Shown in pieces: positions 1 to 13,128 of a stretch of 64,000 bases of DNA (the stretch's first letter is position 1; every line of letters begins with the position of its first letter). The notes under the pieces are model-generated. The model was not told the DNA's origin, did no database searches, and worked only from the letters and a program-made list of their open reading frames with translations. Source of the stretch: Trichoplax adhaerens (taxonomy: Eukaryota > Placozoa > Uniplacotomia > Trichoplacea > Trichoplacidae); NCBI RefSeq assembly GCF_000150275.1, contig NW_002060954.1, positions 1,875,748 to 1,939,747 of the forward strand, in the 5' to 3' direction. The translations under genes were made by a program, and so were the position numbers.

Positions 1-3000
1 TGGTTCATAGATTTTTGGTGCATCTAAATCAGCATCGTCTGGCTCGTCACCAAGGACTTCAGGGGCATCACGCAAGAAATCGACAAAATAAGGCTCAATG
101 CTAATATCCATATCGAGATCTTCTTCAGCTACACGAATGAGTGTTCTATTAAACCAATCTTGATCTTGTGTATTAATAAATCGATCTGAGATAACTCTCT
201 GGCATTCATGCCTCCATAATTGCAATAGTATGCCTTGGCTATTGACAACAGATGCAATACTGTTGAGCATTCCTTGCCAAATACGCGATAAATCACGTAA
301 ATTAAAGATATAATGAAATTTAGCTGGTGTAGGCAACATTTTCACTTTAGTTAATTGCCATAAGCGTCGAGTTACTGTTACTAATTTAGCAGCTAAATCG
401 ATAATTTCAGGCTTAAATCCGCGTTCAATGCAAAAATGACCAGTACCGATAACACCGAATATTTTATCGATGGATTGATTGGATGGTAAGGTACTATTAA
501 AAATGCAAAAATGCCGCTTAAGACGGCTAGGGATATCATTACGACCGCCACCAGGATGAATCATAGCAGCAATAAATTGTAAATCGACAATATTTGTAAA
601 ATCTCCCGCTTTTTCAAGGCTATAAAAGCCATTAAATTCGATCAGTTGGCGTACAATTTCATTGGTAATTTGATCACCCCATTCATTAATGACAGGCATA
701 TTAATATCATCGATAAAAACAGTCATTTTTTTTCCAGCAGGTGGACCAAATGTACTGCCCATACGCTTATCAACATAACTTTCAATGGTACGTTGGAATA
801 GTAATGGTGTTGTTGCTGAAGAAAAATTGAAACTTTTGCTTAAATGCTTTTCTGGATCATATCGTGACATATAACTTTTCACCATAACGGTCTTTGCAGT
901 ACCTTGTTCGCCGATTAATAATACTGCTATATTTTGTTTTGCAATCGTTTGTATTAAGAAATCGGTCCTAACATTGTCAATGTTGGGAACTAAGATGGAT
1001 AAATAATCTGGTGTGCGATCTTTTGGATAATGATATTCTTCAACGCGTGTCGACCAATGTTGCCATTGACCTTGGCTGTCCACCATATATTCAAATATTG
1101 TTTCATGGTTATCCTCATCAGCTGGGGGTAAACTTAATTTACCTTGCTCTTTCATGAAGGTTTCCAATTTAGCACGATGATCTAATTCAAGTAAGGCACC
1201 TAAACTCCACATAATGGCAAAGGTATATAGATGCTCTAATTGTAACGGTGATACATTACCGACATCATCTTTGTCTGGTATTAATCCATCGAGTAATCGT
1301 ATGGCTTGAAAGATGTAATTGCATTCTAAGACATTCATCTTAGCTTCTAAATTTTGATTGACAAATTGATATATTTCAGCAAATGTATGGGAGAATAGAC
1401 TGCGTAATGTTTCAGCTTCCTGTGGTGTTCGACTTTTAAGCCAACCTTCTAAAATAGGATTCCAATCAAGACCCGATGAACTCATGTAGACCATACCATT
1501 GCGCGATACTGTCGCTGGAGAAGCATTGTCGATATTGTGAGGCTCAAAGATAATTTTACAGTTTGGCGACATTGGTATGCGATCACCATTAGCTAATGTT
1601 AAAGTTTTGTTATCATCTAAGACACTATTTAAATTTTCAATCCATATAGCATCAACAGGCCCATCTAATACCAGCCAGATATGTTCACCTTTGCGGGTAC
1701 GCAATGTTTTCCTCCATAATGTTGAAAAGATACCGTCAGTCCAATCATTGGTTGCAACATCTAAACGTCCAAACATTTGCGATGCTGTAATAGCTTTAGG
1801 ATTCATTCTCATTTCACGATGTGGTTGGCCACATTCAGTCATTGCTTTCATTAACGTATGAATACAGCAGGTTTTACCAGCACCACTAGGACCTAATGCC
1901 ATCATACCATGGCGTACTTTTTGAGTTTCGAAAAGCTGAATTAATTTCAATTTCCATGATGGATGACTTATTAAGCCAGATAATTCAACTTGGTTATCAA
2001 TAGCTGATTCTAATTCTGGATAACCAGCTTTATCCAGATTAATACCTGGGAATAAATCGTTAATCAAGCTTAAAAACAGTGGCTCATCTTCATCGACTAA
2101 TTTGGATAAATTCATATCACGTAAAACACGCATCACAGTTGTGCTTTCGCCATCATGTGGATTAGATCGTTTAGCAGCGCCAAGTGTACGCAATACTGAC
2201 AGAATATTTCGTAGGCCAAAATCGTAATGGACTTGCTTGGTTAACTGTTCTTCGCATAATTTATATAAGGTATAAAATTTTCGCGCTAAATTAACATTAT
2301 CCAAGAAGCCACAACTAGCTAATTTAACACGGATGATAATTTGGCGATCAGGTACCATCATAGCCACTGTTCTAAAGTTGATTTTTAAATTTTCAGGTAG
2401 CTCTTGACGCCCAGCATAGCCTGGATTCATGGTTAAGAAAATACCAAATTCTGGACTTAAATCAACATTATCACCATCGGTAAAGATGAAATGTTTCCTT
2501 CTCTCTTTTTTGCTTGTTAATACCACTGATATTTGCTGAGCTGCAACGGATAAAACAGGTAAATCGATACGATTGAATTCATCGAAACAGCCCCAACTAC
2601 CGGATTGGGCTAAACCTTTAAATATACGACCTAGACCACGATAATCCATTTGATCGGAGCAGTTGAATACGACGACATATTTTCCTAATGCTTTACCCAT
2701 ATCTTTGGTTGTTTCAGTTTTACCAGTACCTGCAGGGCCAGCTGGTGCACCACCTAATGACATTCCTAAAGCTTGTGATAATGTAATATAGCAACGATCT
2801 GTTAAAGGTGTAATAACCAATCGCTCTGTACAACCGAGATATTCATTTTGATATTGAAAATCAACATCAGTAATAGAGATGATGCATTTATCGAGATCCT
2901 CATTGAAATAAAATCGAGACTGCTTGAGCCATTCAAAATCAGAAGGTGAACGAATATGCTGGCGTACTAAATCGTCAAAGATATCACGCTGATGGACATG

Positions 3001-6000
3001 GATAGTAATTAATGTCTCATACTTGGTACGTTCCATTTTGCTCATGTCTTTTGTGGTCATATCGATTAATACGTTTAGAATACTTATGAAATTTTGATTG
3101 GTTTCTCCCATAATTCTACGATCTTGTTTGGCATTTCTTAGCGCATCTTGAGCGTCTCTCGTCCAGATCATTTGTAATCCAAGTAAACCAATCTGTTAAA
3201 TTGGTAAAATAAAATTCGATCAGATATCGTACCACTTAAAAACGGTAAATTTTCATGTTAACCAGTTACGGAATCCACTATTATCAATATCGTATATTTC
3301 GAATCACATTCATTAAATTGATGACCACTATTTAAATCATAACTTCATTATTACACTTTAATTATTACGAAGTACTTCACCTGAGCTGGAAAGATATTTA
3401 AAAATTCAATCAAGTTGAAGTTTTGATCATTAATGGCTACATGAGCTTGACGAATGATACCATGAACTGAACGATGGACTGTATTTAGTAAATTGGTCAA
3501 CCATAATTCAACACTTCCTTGAGCAACAACACTTTTATCGAGCTCGATCGATTCCCCTTCGCGAGATGATACCGATAGAATGCGATCGTAATCTTTCTCG
3601 TGAAATTGAACACTCTTAACATTATCAAAGATTCCTAGGAGGTGAGCTTGTATAGTATGGGAATCACTTGCTTGACCAAGAATTTCTAATAATGCCGGAT
3701 CGGATACGAAGAAAAAGCGAGGAAAGACCAATCTTTTCTTTTCAAGGTACCTGTAATTATGATAATTCCAAAAATTAAGGCCTGAAATATTGAGTGATAT
3801 TTGTGGCTTTTGATACCTTATTAACGTGTGATTAAATCAAGTAAATAATCTTTCATTTTTACGGCCTTATTAATATAGCTATTAGGCTTTAATCCTACTA
3901 TATCAATCTCAGTCTTATTATCATTTATCATTAAATTAGTATCAGTAGTAAATACCCGCTCAAGGATTTTTGACATAATTCTAGTTGCTCTTGTAAATGA
4001 GGCAACAATTGACCAAGGGTCTCGTCACCAACACAACAAACAACAACATTGACATTTTCGTGAGCTCGAGTCATAATTTTAACCCATGATTTATCGATAT
4101 TTTGAAATCGCTTTGCCTCCTATATTGTCATCAAGTATATGAAAGAATATTATCATATTAATTACCTTATATAAAGTAAAAATCATATACGATTTTACTC
4201 TTCATAATAAGTGCCGGTAGTGCATGGAAATCATTAGACGTACCAGAAAGGTAGCTTAAAAGTTAAATACTATCATTACTATAGCTGACCTTGGGTAGCT
4301 GCTTAGCAATATCACCACCAACAAATACTGCTTCTAAATAGATCCACAAATTTTGTACTTGCAACCAATCTTCGATAATATCAGTTGTATTTGATAATTT
4401 TTGTACCCATGACTGAATATCTTTCTTAAACGGTGCATTATAGCTATAGAACATATATATTTCATTTAGTTATTTTCCTTTTACCGCTAATTAAAGTTAA
4501 CAATATTTTGCTCACCGGTTACTCATAAGGGAGCCTAGGATCATTAAGCTATCTTCCATGAGGGAAACAATTTCTGATGTATGATCACCACGAAGTAATA
4601 GCTCACCACGACTTTTAAAGGTAGAGAACTTCAGCTCTTGAGTACTCCATTCGTTAACGATAAGTTTTAATTTAGCTTCTATATCTTTCTCTTTTGTAGC
4701 CGAAATACAAATATCCTGTTAAAGATCAAATCAAATCATTAAAATTTGCACTATTTGATTATGAGTCCTAGATCGTAATAATTAATATTCTTTATTTTAC
4801 GGATGAACTTCAAATAATTTTCAAATTATTTGATTGAAAAATACAAATACGCGACTTTATTTTAATTCTCTACCTCAATGTCTTCCTTATGTTCCAGCAA
4901 TGGTGCTTCCATAATGTTCCGTAATAAGAATGTGTCTGAATCGACATCGAAGACATGATTAGTTAATTGTGCAATTCTATCCCAATGACGCCTTTTCATG
5001 GCTCTATTGGTCATTAATTCAAGTAATGGACAGCTTTCATTAAAATCATCAATTTTCTTCCTTAAATCATTGTATGCTGGCCAATCCTTTAAGGCTCTGG
5101 GCAATCGTCGGCATCTAATATTATTATCAAACGATATTATTAAACCAAAACTTATAAAGTTTTCAATCAGGTTTAATGAAACTTTCTCATTTAAGCATCG
5201 ATATTTATCTTTGCCGCTAATTTAAATTTATTACTAACCTATTTTGAAATTCTTGTAATTCAATATTGATTTTTTCTATGTTAACATCGGCCCATGGTAT
5301 ATCATAATAGCCATTAATGGTGTCAATAACATCATTATATAGGCTATATAATTTCTGTAAAAGATAAAGTTCTTTCTTGATTTGTAATAAGTCTGGATAC
5401 TCGGTAACTGGTAATCCAAATAATTCTTCGCCACCGCTGTATGTCACAAATTTGCGCCATAATGTATCGAAACGATTCTATCAGGAAAAGTAAAATTAGA
5501 GGATACCGTAGCTTTTATTTTTTTCGAAGGACTTCGCTGATAGCTTAGATGTCTATATATCACGTAAAATGTTAAAAATAACTCACTTGGAAGATAATTA
5601 ATCGATCACTAGCTTCACCTGGTGGTATACCGACAACCATAGGACCGGTCTAAATAGTAAATGAAGTCGTTACACGATCAATAAACGACAATCATTATAT
5701 CTGTAAGCAGTTTTGAAAAATCTACCGACTAGAGTTGTAGCAATAAGTTCATTGCCTGACTTACAAGTCTAAATTCATCAACAAATTTGTTTGTATCTAA
5801 AGCGTAAACTTCAACATTAGTTAATAATCTGGCTTTAAACTCAGGTTGAATAACAATTAATTGAGTCTGAATCTCCGCCGCCAGTGTTAATAATCTTTCC
5901 CATGAATACCGCAAGGTATCAACTCTTTCTGCTTCATCTTTTTCAACTAACAATTGATATTTATGCAACATAGCGTATGATTCCTATAAATAATAAGAAA

Positions 6001-9000
6001 AAAAGTTATTGATGTTTTCAAATTTTGGCCTGCCTTTATTTACTTGATAGGCATCCAAGTCTAAGTTACTAGAACATATGCATAAGTAAATATTCAAAAA
6101 TTGACTCCATAATCTTTGACTACCGGTACTTTGATATATACGGGTTTTAGTGTTGATAGTAGTTAAGGTAATTAAGTATGCTCGTATGTCTACATTAATG
6201 AAATAAAAAAGTACAAAAACGTTAAAATCTTACCTCAATTGGTGGAATCGACATATCGATTCTAATTTCTGAATTTCGAATCTCTTTTAATGCAGCCATA
6301 GCATTACGTACATCTTCTAAATCTTTTATTGGGCGACTTAGTCGCTTAGTTAAATCATCGATGAACATAAATATATCTTCCATTTCAGTACGATATTTTA
6401 AGTTGGCACGACGACCTAGTAACATTTTCCATGCTTTGGTTTCTGAAGTTAATGATAGCTTTAACGTATCTAAAATGAATGATAATAAAAGGAAAAGTTA
6501 TATATTTTTATTTTTGTTTATAATTTCAAGCGTACAATAATTCTATCATCTAGAAGTGTATTTGCTTATCATTAAATCTTTTAACGGTAGGGTAAAGAGT
6601 AAATACAGTCTAAATACACCGGCACGTATATCGACTATTATATTACCAGTAACAAGAGCAATTGCGCCAACATTATATGATTCAGGCAAACCAACGATTT
6701 CCTTTTCCATTCGTTGATAGTATAATATCTCAGCTTCAAATTCAGTTAAATTAGGATTGCCTTCAATGAATTCTTTAATGGCTTCTTCACGATCTTTTTG
6801 CCACAATGTTTCATAGCAGTAAAATGCTTCTAAAGCAGTAGTAATATCTTTCTTGGTGGACATAATTGCAGTCGACAGCATGGATACTTGCTTAGCGATA
6901 TCTTTATTTTCAGCAATATTTTTATAGTAATTCTTTTTCGGCTCGATTGTACTACCTAATGTCATAGTATCGCCGGCTCCTTCACCTTGATTATTTTTAC
7001 TACCACGGCTACGAATTGCCGATATATCAGTGCGACTATCATCACTAGCAGCATTGCTAACCGAGCGACTTCTCATAGCTTGTGATTCGTATATACCACT
7101 TTTATCGTGATCTCGATCGATTAATATCCGCCGTCTTTCCTGTCCCCACTGGGAAACATTGCGAGATACAGACAAGACATGGTGGCATGCACGATTAACT
7201 GCTTGTTGTACTTCTTCTAGTGTTGGTTGCATAACAACATTAGGAATAGATAGCACAGCTTTGACCCGGAAACATGGCACTTTCTCATTTCTTCTGACTT
7301 CATATGAGGTTGCACTTAATGATCTCTTAACATCTCCACGATCAATATAGCTACGTGTACTAATGGTAACTCTTCGCTTAATGGCATCTAAGATAGAGCG
7401 TGTAACTTGTAATAAAGCATTTAAATTACTTTGATTAAAATGAGAGATTAACTCTTGTGCAGCCATTTTTAAATTGTCACGCATTTCCTTGCGACGCTGT
7501 ATAGCTCGACCAGCTGCCGTTATAGGTGAACCAATTTTACTATTAGAGCGCAAACTTGGTGTATCTGGAGCTTCTATATCACTATCTTGTGCAGCAGTAT
7601 CTGGTTTATCACTAAAACTGGATTCTGCTCTCTCTAATTCCAATTCTTTGACCTCATCATCTTCATCGGGTACCCACAACATATCGACCAATTCATTAGC
7701 AGCTTCTTCTACTTGTGCACTTTTAGCTTCTAACAGAGCAGCACCTCGATTGCATAATGCCTGAGAGTATTGAAATCAAAATTAGTTTTCATTTCTCCTT
7801 ATATAATGTTGAAATAATTGCTACGATTTTTGCGAGTTCATCAACGACAATAATTGATTTCAATTTTCAAGCCAATACTGAAATAACTTGACAGTATGAC
7901 TAGTAACGGACATATTGCTAAAATGCAAAATGGCCAAGTCAAAGCATATAAACCTACTTGCGTTTTTTCAACAAACTCTGCGATTGACCATGGCTCATCT
8001 TCGGGCAATTCACATAATTGGACATTACTCATATCGGTAAGTAGCGCTTGAATACGGCATTTGACCAAGTCGTTTGCACGATCAATTAATAATTCTAACT
8101 CTTGAAGTTTTTCTTGCACTTGCTTAACATAAGACATTAAATTCATCGACGTCCATGTTAGCATGGATAGTCCTGGCTCAAGTGCAGCATCAATCGTAGC
8201 CAAGTGAGGCATTAACAATGTTTCGAAGTTAGATGGAATTTTCGATCTTACTCGCTTATTCTCAGAAAGGAGGAGCTGAAATGAAGATAATATTTAGAGG
8301 ATAAGAAATTTTAAACAGTTCTTAGAGCTGTAGCAATAACAAGTTTGATTATCCATCCGAAATGAAATTCTGCATAGTAAAATTGTAATCAACTAGTAGT
8401 AAATCTATTCTCAAACTTCAAATAAATACTTAGAGCCTAACCTCTAAGATATGATAGCTTTCTTTTAATGATGCTTGGCGTTCCTTAAGAGAAGCAGCGA
8501 CCTCCGGAATTTCTAATTCTAAACGTCCAATGCAATCCGTTTCTCGAATTAACGTTAAAATTTGCGGATCGAAATTAACAAATAATTCTCCAGTATCAGG
8601 ATGGCGGACTAACAACGATGCATGCAAGCCACTCTTGGCAGCTTCGATCTAGAAGATGTTTAGGAAGCATTTGAATAAACGAGTAGATACTAGCAAATAA
8701 AATAATCTTGAAGACTATATGATTTTATCCTATCTACGGTCATACTAATATCTCCTGACTTTAAAATCTATTCAACTAAAGCTATTAGAATTGGGTTAAG
8801 CATAGCATAGACACGGGCTGTTAGAATAGGCCGATATCATTTAGAAGTCTGTAATGAACTACTACTAATTTTGCGAGATAGGCGTAGAATTTACTACAAA
8901 CCATTACCTGCTTATGCCATCCGTGGTAGTAAATCATTTCATATTCTAATAGGACTTTTGCTACCTTATTATAATTTTTAATAATTCTCTTTGCTTCTTG

Positions 9001-12000
9001 ACTTTGCAGAATGCGAGGGAATGTCTTAAACACCGACATTGGATCCTGTATGCGACGATATAACTGCCTTACCCATGCAATTTTACCAGCAATAGGTGGC
9101 AAATCACGTCCAACTGGAGGGTCAGCTTTATGTTTTTGATAGAGTTTTTGCGTTGCCTCGACATCACGACCGAAATGGAAGAAAATTTTCTCATATTTTT
9201 CTTCAATATCCAGATTTGGCAATCCCAATCTAGTCATTCAATACATAATATCGACACCATTCACTACAATTATTACAGTTAACAGACTACAAAATGATAT
9301 CAGAAATGCAGCAGCAACCCTATGCTCAAAGCTAATAGGAATTTTATCACTGATGGCCCGAATTCTATTTTTAATAGACTAACGATCTGTATACGCATAT
9401 ATCAAAACAGCGATTTAAGTAAGATACATACGCTTCTAGTTTCTTCATCAAGTATAAAGCTCGTTGTGTGTTATGAATTTTATCAAAGCTTTGATCCATA
9501 AACAACTTGATTTGCGATTCTAAATCATGGATTTGTCGTTTAAATTCTTCGAAATCGGAATCATAATCCATTTTACGCTGATCGAGGATATCATAAGGTT
9601 TTTTCTTCATCGTGGTTAAAATGACCTGAAATTTTGCTGCCATATTTTCCATTCCTTCAATTTTCGATGTTGATAGACATTGATATTGCTCGATAATATT
9701 CATCATTTCAATAATTTTCTTTAAGCGACGTGTAAAAGTATCAAATTTGCCAAAAATGTACATTTCACTAAATTCGAATTGTCTTTCATTCGGTATCTCT
9801 TCAAGACGTTGTTTAGCCCTTTGAAAAGAACGCTGGTATTCTTCATTTAATCGGATGCATGCATTTAATTTTTCAATCAAATCTGGACGTTCTTGGTCCC
9901 AAATTTTGGCAGAGCCATTATTAGTAATGTAGGCACGACATGCGGTAATCATTTGATTTGTTACCTAGAAGAAAGTTTAACATGATTATGGTTAGTGTTA
10001 TGGATATAATGATATACGCGTGGCATCCAATAGACTCTGTAAAATTCAATGTCAATAAATAACACATTTAGCTAGTCGAATTTACCTTAACAAATAACGA
10101 TGTCATCCTTTCTGATGTGTTATAGTAGCGTGAAATACTATGAATCATTCGAATAGCATTGATAAGTCCAGGCACAGCATCCACCATTGCCACCTAGAAT
10201 AAAACCATATTTATCAAATCATTATGTCAAAGTCGTCGATGGACTATTTGCGCAGAAAGGATCGAACAATTTCATGATTGCTTTACTAGATTATGTCGTG
10301 AATTTTAGCAGACAATCTATGTGGGTTAAAAGTAACTAACTATTCAGTGTACGAGGCCTTACCGGATCGCAGCTGTAAAGAGGCTCGCAACTTTTTTCCA
10401 GTGTATACAAAAACTTAACGTTATCCTTGGCTTCGTTAGCTGCATCGGTGATACGAGTATCTAAATCACGCCATATCTGCGGAAATATTGGTAAGAAAAC
10501 GATAAGTACTCTATTAGTTACCCCAATAATCATAAAAATTGAAGTAGAGATGAAGAGTAATGGAGGATTTTCTTTCGATCAGTTCCTTTTAATACTTTAT
10601 GCAAATAAATTGATCTACCTTTAACAATTTCGATTTTCCAGCATGTAAAACGCCAATCGCTGCCTTACATTCTACACCTTTAATTTGATCCAAGAGAGAA
10701 TTAAATCGAGCCATTCTTTTCTTCCAGTGCTCTAATTCTACTTTGGGGCCGATATCATCTGCTTCTTTTCTCATTTGCTCACTTTCGGCCAAGACCTATA
10801 GCATCATACGAGATGTTTTAAAAATTTTAGAACTATCTGCCATTGATGATTGAAAGCAGAAGGAGTGAATTAGAATAGAAAAAGAAGGATAGAACTCCAC
10901 ATGAATTGGTACTTATTTATAATAGGGCTTTTCCTTAACTACCAACCTGTTCAATTTGTTTAATCCATACTTGAACATGTATTTCAACAGATTCTAACGT
11001 GTCTGATGAATTTGCTGCTGAAACATAATCTGTTGGCTGAGTCATACCAGATAAATCGACAGTTTCACATTCTTTGAGAACCACTGTGTCCTTTAAGCTA
11101 GACTCAGCACCAGCTAAAATATTAACGAAAGAATCTAAACTGACGAGAAATTCTACACGTCGTTGCCTGGAAGATAAATCTCCCCATTCACATTGATTGG
11201 TTAGAGCTGGAATGTAAAGATCCGATAATAATTTTTCGATGGCTTTTAATAGTCCTCCTTCACGGCAATCAATGGATCCAAAAACGACATCCTAAAGGTG
11301 AAAAGGGTAAGGCAACAACATGATTATCACATGGAACAAAATCTATTTTATCATTCTTCATGCCAAGTTACAGGTAATCGTAAGCCAATTTTCGTTTGCT
11401 ACTTAAATTATCGCCTAGAAGAATATGCTGAATCGACTTACTTTGGTAATATTTTCCATATTAATTGGCTTCGTATTGTCAGGACGGAGAAAGAACATGC
11501 ATATTCCGCTTAATTTATCATCCTTTCCATTGGTTATATACAATTTATATTTCGAAGTTTTGATCTTAGTTGCACCACCAGGTCCCAAGCGAACGTATTC
11601 AACAGCTGCAGTTATGAAATTGAAGATGAGTATCTCAACAATAATTTCAATATTATTCAAGTCTAAGATCGATCATTAAATAAGCGATTGATATTACAGT
11701 CTGTAAAATGCTCATTAAGATACCCATTTATTGCTACGTTATAGCATTAGCGACCGTAAATATATTGGTAAGTCTATCCTCAATAGATACTGGAAAGTGC
11801 GAGCTTCTATCTCTGCTTTATTTTCATTTAGCAATATGAAATTGTGTCATGAAACTACTTCATGTCCTACTGCTGTATTATCGAAATGACAATCCCTCAT
11901 ACACAGCTTACTGTGTTAAAGGTATCAAATGCGTTTATAGCTCTAGCATGTAACGAATCCTATGCCAGATCTATGGGCAATTTTAATGTCAGCAACATTA

Positions 12001-13128
12001 AATTACGCTATATTGTAACACTATTCCATGGCCTACCATTATCGCCGTAAGGTATAACTAGTTCTTGATAGAAAAATATTAAGTGGGCTGCACCATCAAT
12101 TTCGAAAAATTTGTCCATTTCAGCAATCTGTAGCGGATAATTTTATAGTTATTTCACAGTAATTTGAATGAGTCTATTTTCCCTTCAATCTATTGCATAT
12201 TGTAATTGTGTTATCCATTCTTACCTGGCTTCCTTCCAGTACAGAATCCTCAACTTCAGTATAATCAATATTCAGTGCATTAGCTACATTTTGCAATATA
12301 AAATCATGCCGCGCATCTAATGATGCTCTCTTTGCTTCCCTCTCTTCTCGTGCTTTTTGCTGTAGGTTAGATTGATATCATCCCAAAGAAAGAGATAAAG
12401 AACCGTTATGAATGATATCGATATAAGATGGCACGATAGTATATTTTTACTAGAATTTAGCAAAGATTACAGTCTAGATGATATCCAGTTTCTTTCGAAA
12501 CTAGATACCTTACGTTAAAAATGTTCGTATGGGTAAAAACCAGTGTAGACCACACAAATTGTAAAGTCTAATACAGTATACTGAAAAAGTAGTCAAATAT
12601 CGAATTTGGATAATGCTCTACGGCTCAAGTTTGTATTTTAATAATCAACTTCCGACAAGTTAAATTGAAGTATTAGTAGCAATTTTTAATTTTAAAAGTT
12701 AACTGTCATCTGCTTTAATGGATAGCTATCAAAATGGTCGATGTCCGTTTATATATATCAAGATGCCTATGTTAATTAATGTTGTTGCGGATATAGTGGA
12801 CGATATCAATTGATAACGCTGTCTTTCGGCAATTCATGGATAACAATTCGATAGAGACAGAAGTTGTTGCTTAAAGTATAGAGTCCAACATTGACTGTAT
12901 CCATATATCAAAGAGTAGTGATAACTTATTGCTATATACCGAAATAGCTACGTTTAATTTTACCTGTTTGTCTTTAATGGTTTCACCAGTGACCAAGGTA
13001 TGTTGCTGCAATCTTGGTCTATTTTTTTCTCTGTCTACCATCGCTTGACCTTTTCTTAAATGTCGATGGCGTTGGCTAGGATTTGTATTCCTGCCAACAA
13101 TCTTTCTTGATGTATCATCGGTTGGCAT
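1..13128 (-). CDS. DNAH5/DNAH8: Axonemal outer-arm dynein heavy chain, DNAH5/DNAH8 type (N-terminal part, runs off left edge)
   Basis: Force-generating heavy chain of ciliary outer dynein arms. I place 23 exons: 12964-13128, 12225-12359, 12037-12127, 11442-11605, 10947-11291, 10619-10795, 10363-10476, 10086-10193, 9432-9964, 8908-9229, 8442-8648, 7958-8275, 6647-7760, 6234-6469, 5765-5983, 5587-5649, 5239-5477, 4874-5114, 4516-4715, 4290-4443, 3956-4119, 3381-3750 and 1-3192. They sum to 8,871 nt (2,957 codons) with every phase matching. The tail and linker carry DNAH5/8 signatures such as [38 protein letters not shown]-like YSGGEELFG, and [20 protein letters not shown]. The motor begins near residue 2,045 with the AAA1 P-loop GPAGTGKT and Walker B CFDEFNR. 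AAA2 has GPSGAGKT (about 2,326) and AAA3 has GEQGTAKT (about 2,654). AAA4-6, stalk and microtubule-binding domain lie outside the window. The start at 13128 is the first ATG in frame; an upstream non-coding exon is possible. DNAH5 and DNAH8 cannot be separated by eye. Confidence 0.95.

Noticed and set aside
7159-7764. Plus-strand frames opposite the dynein exon
   Set aside because: Antisense shadows of a clearly conserved DNAH5/8 exon.
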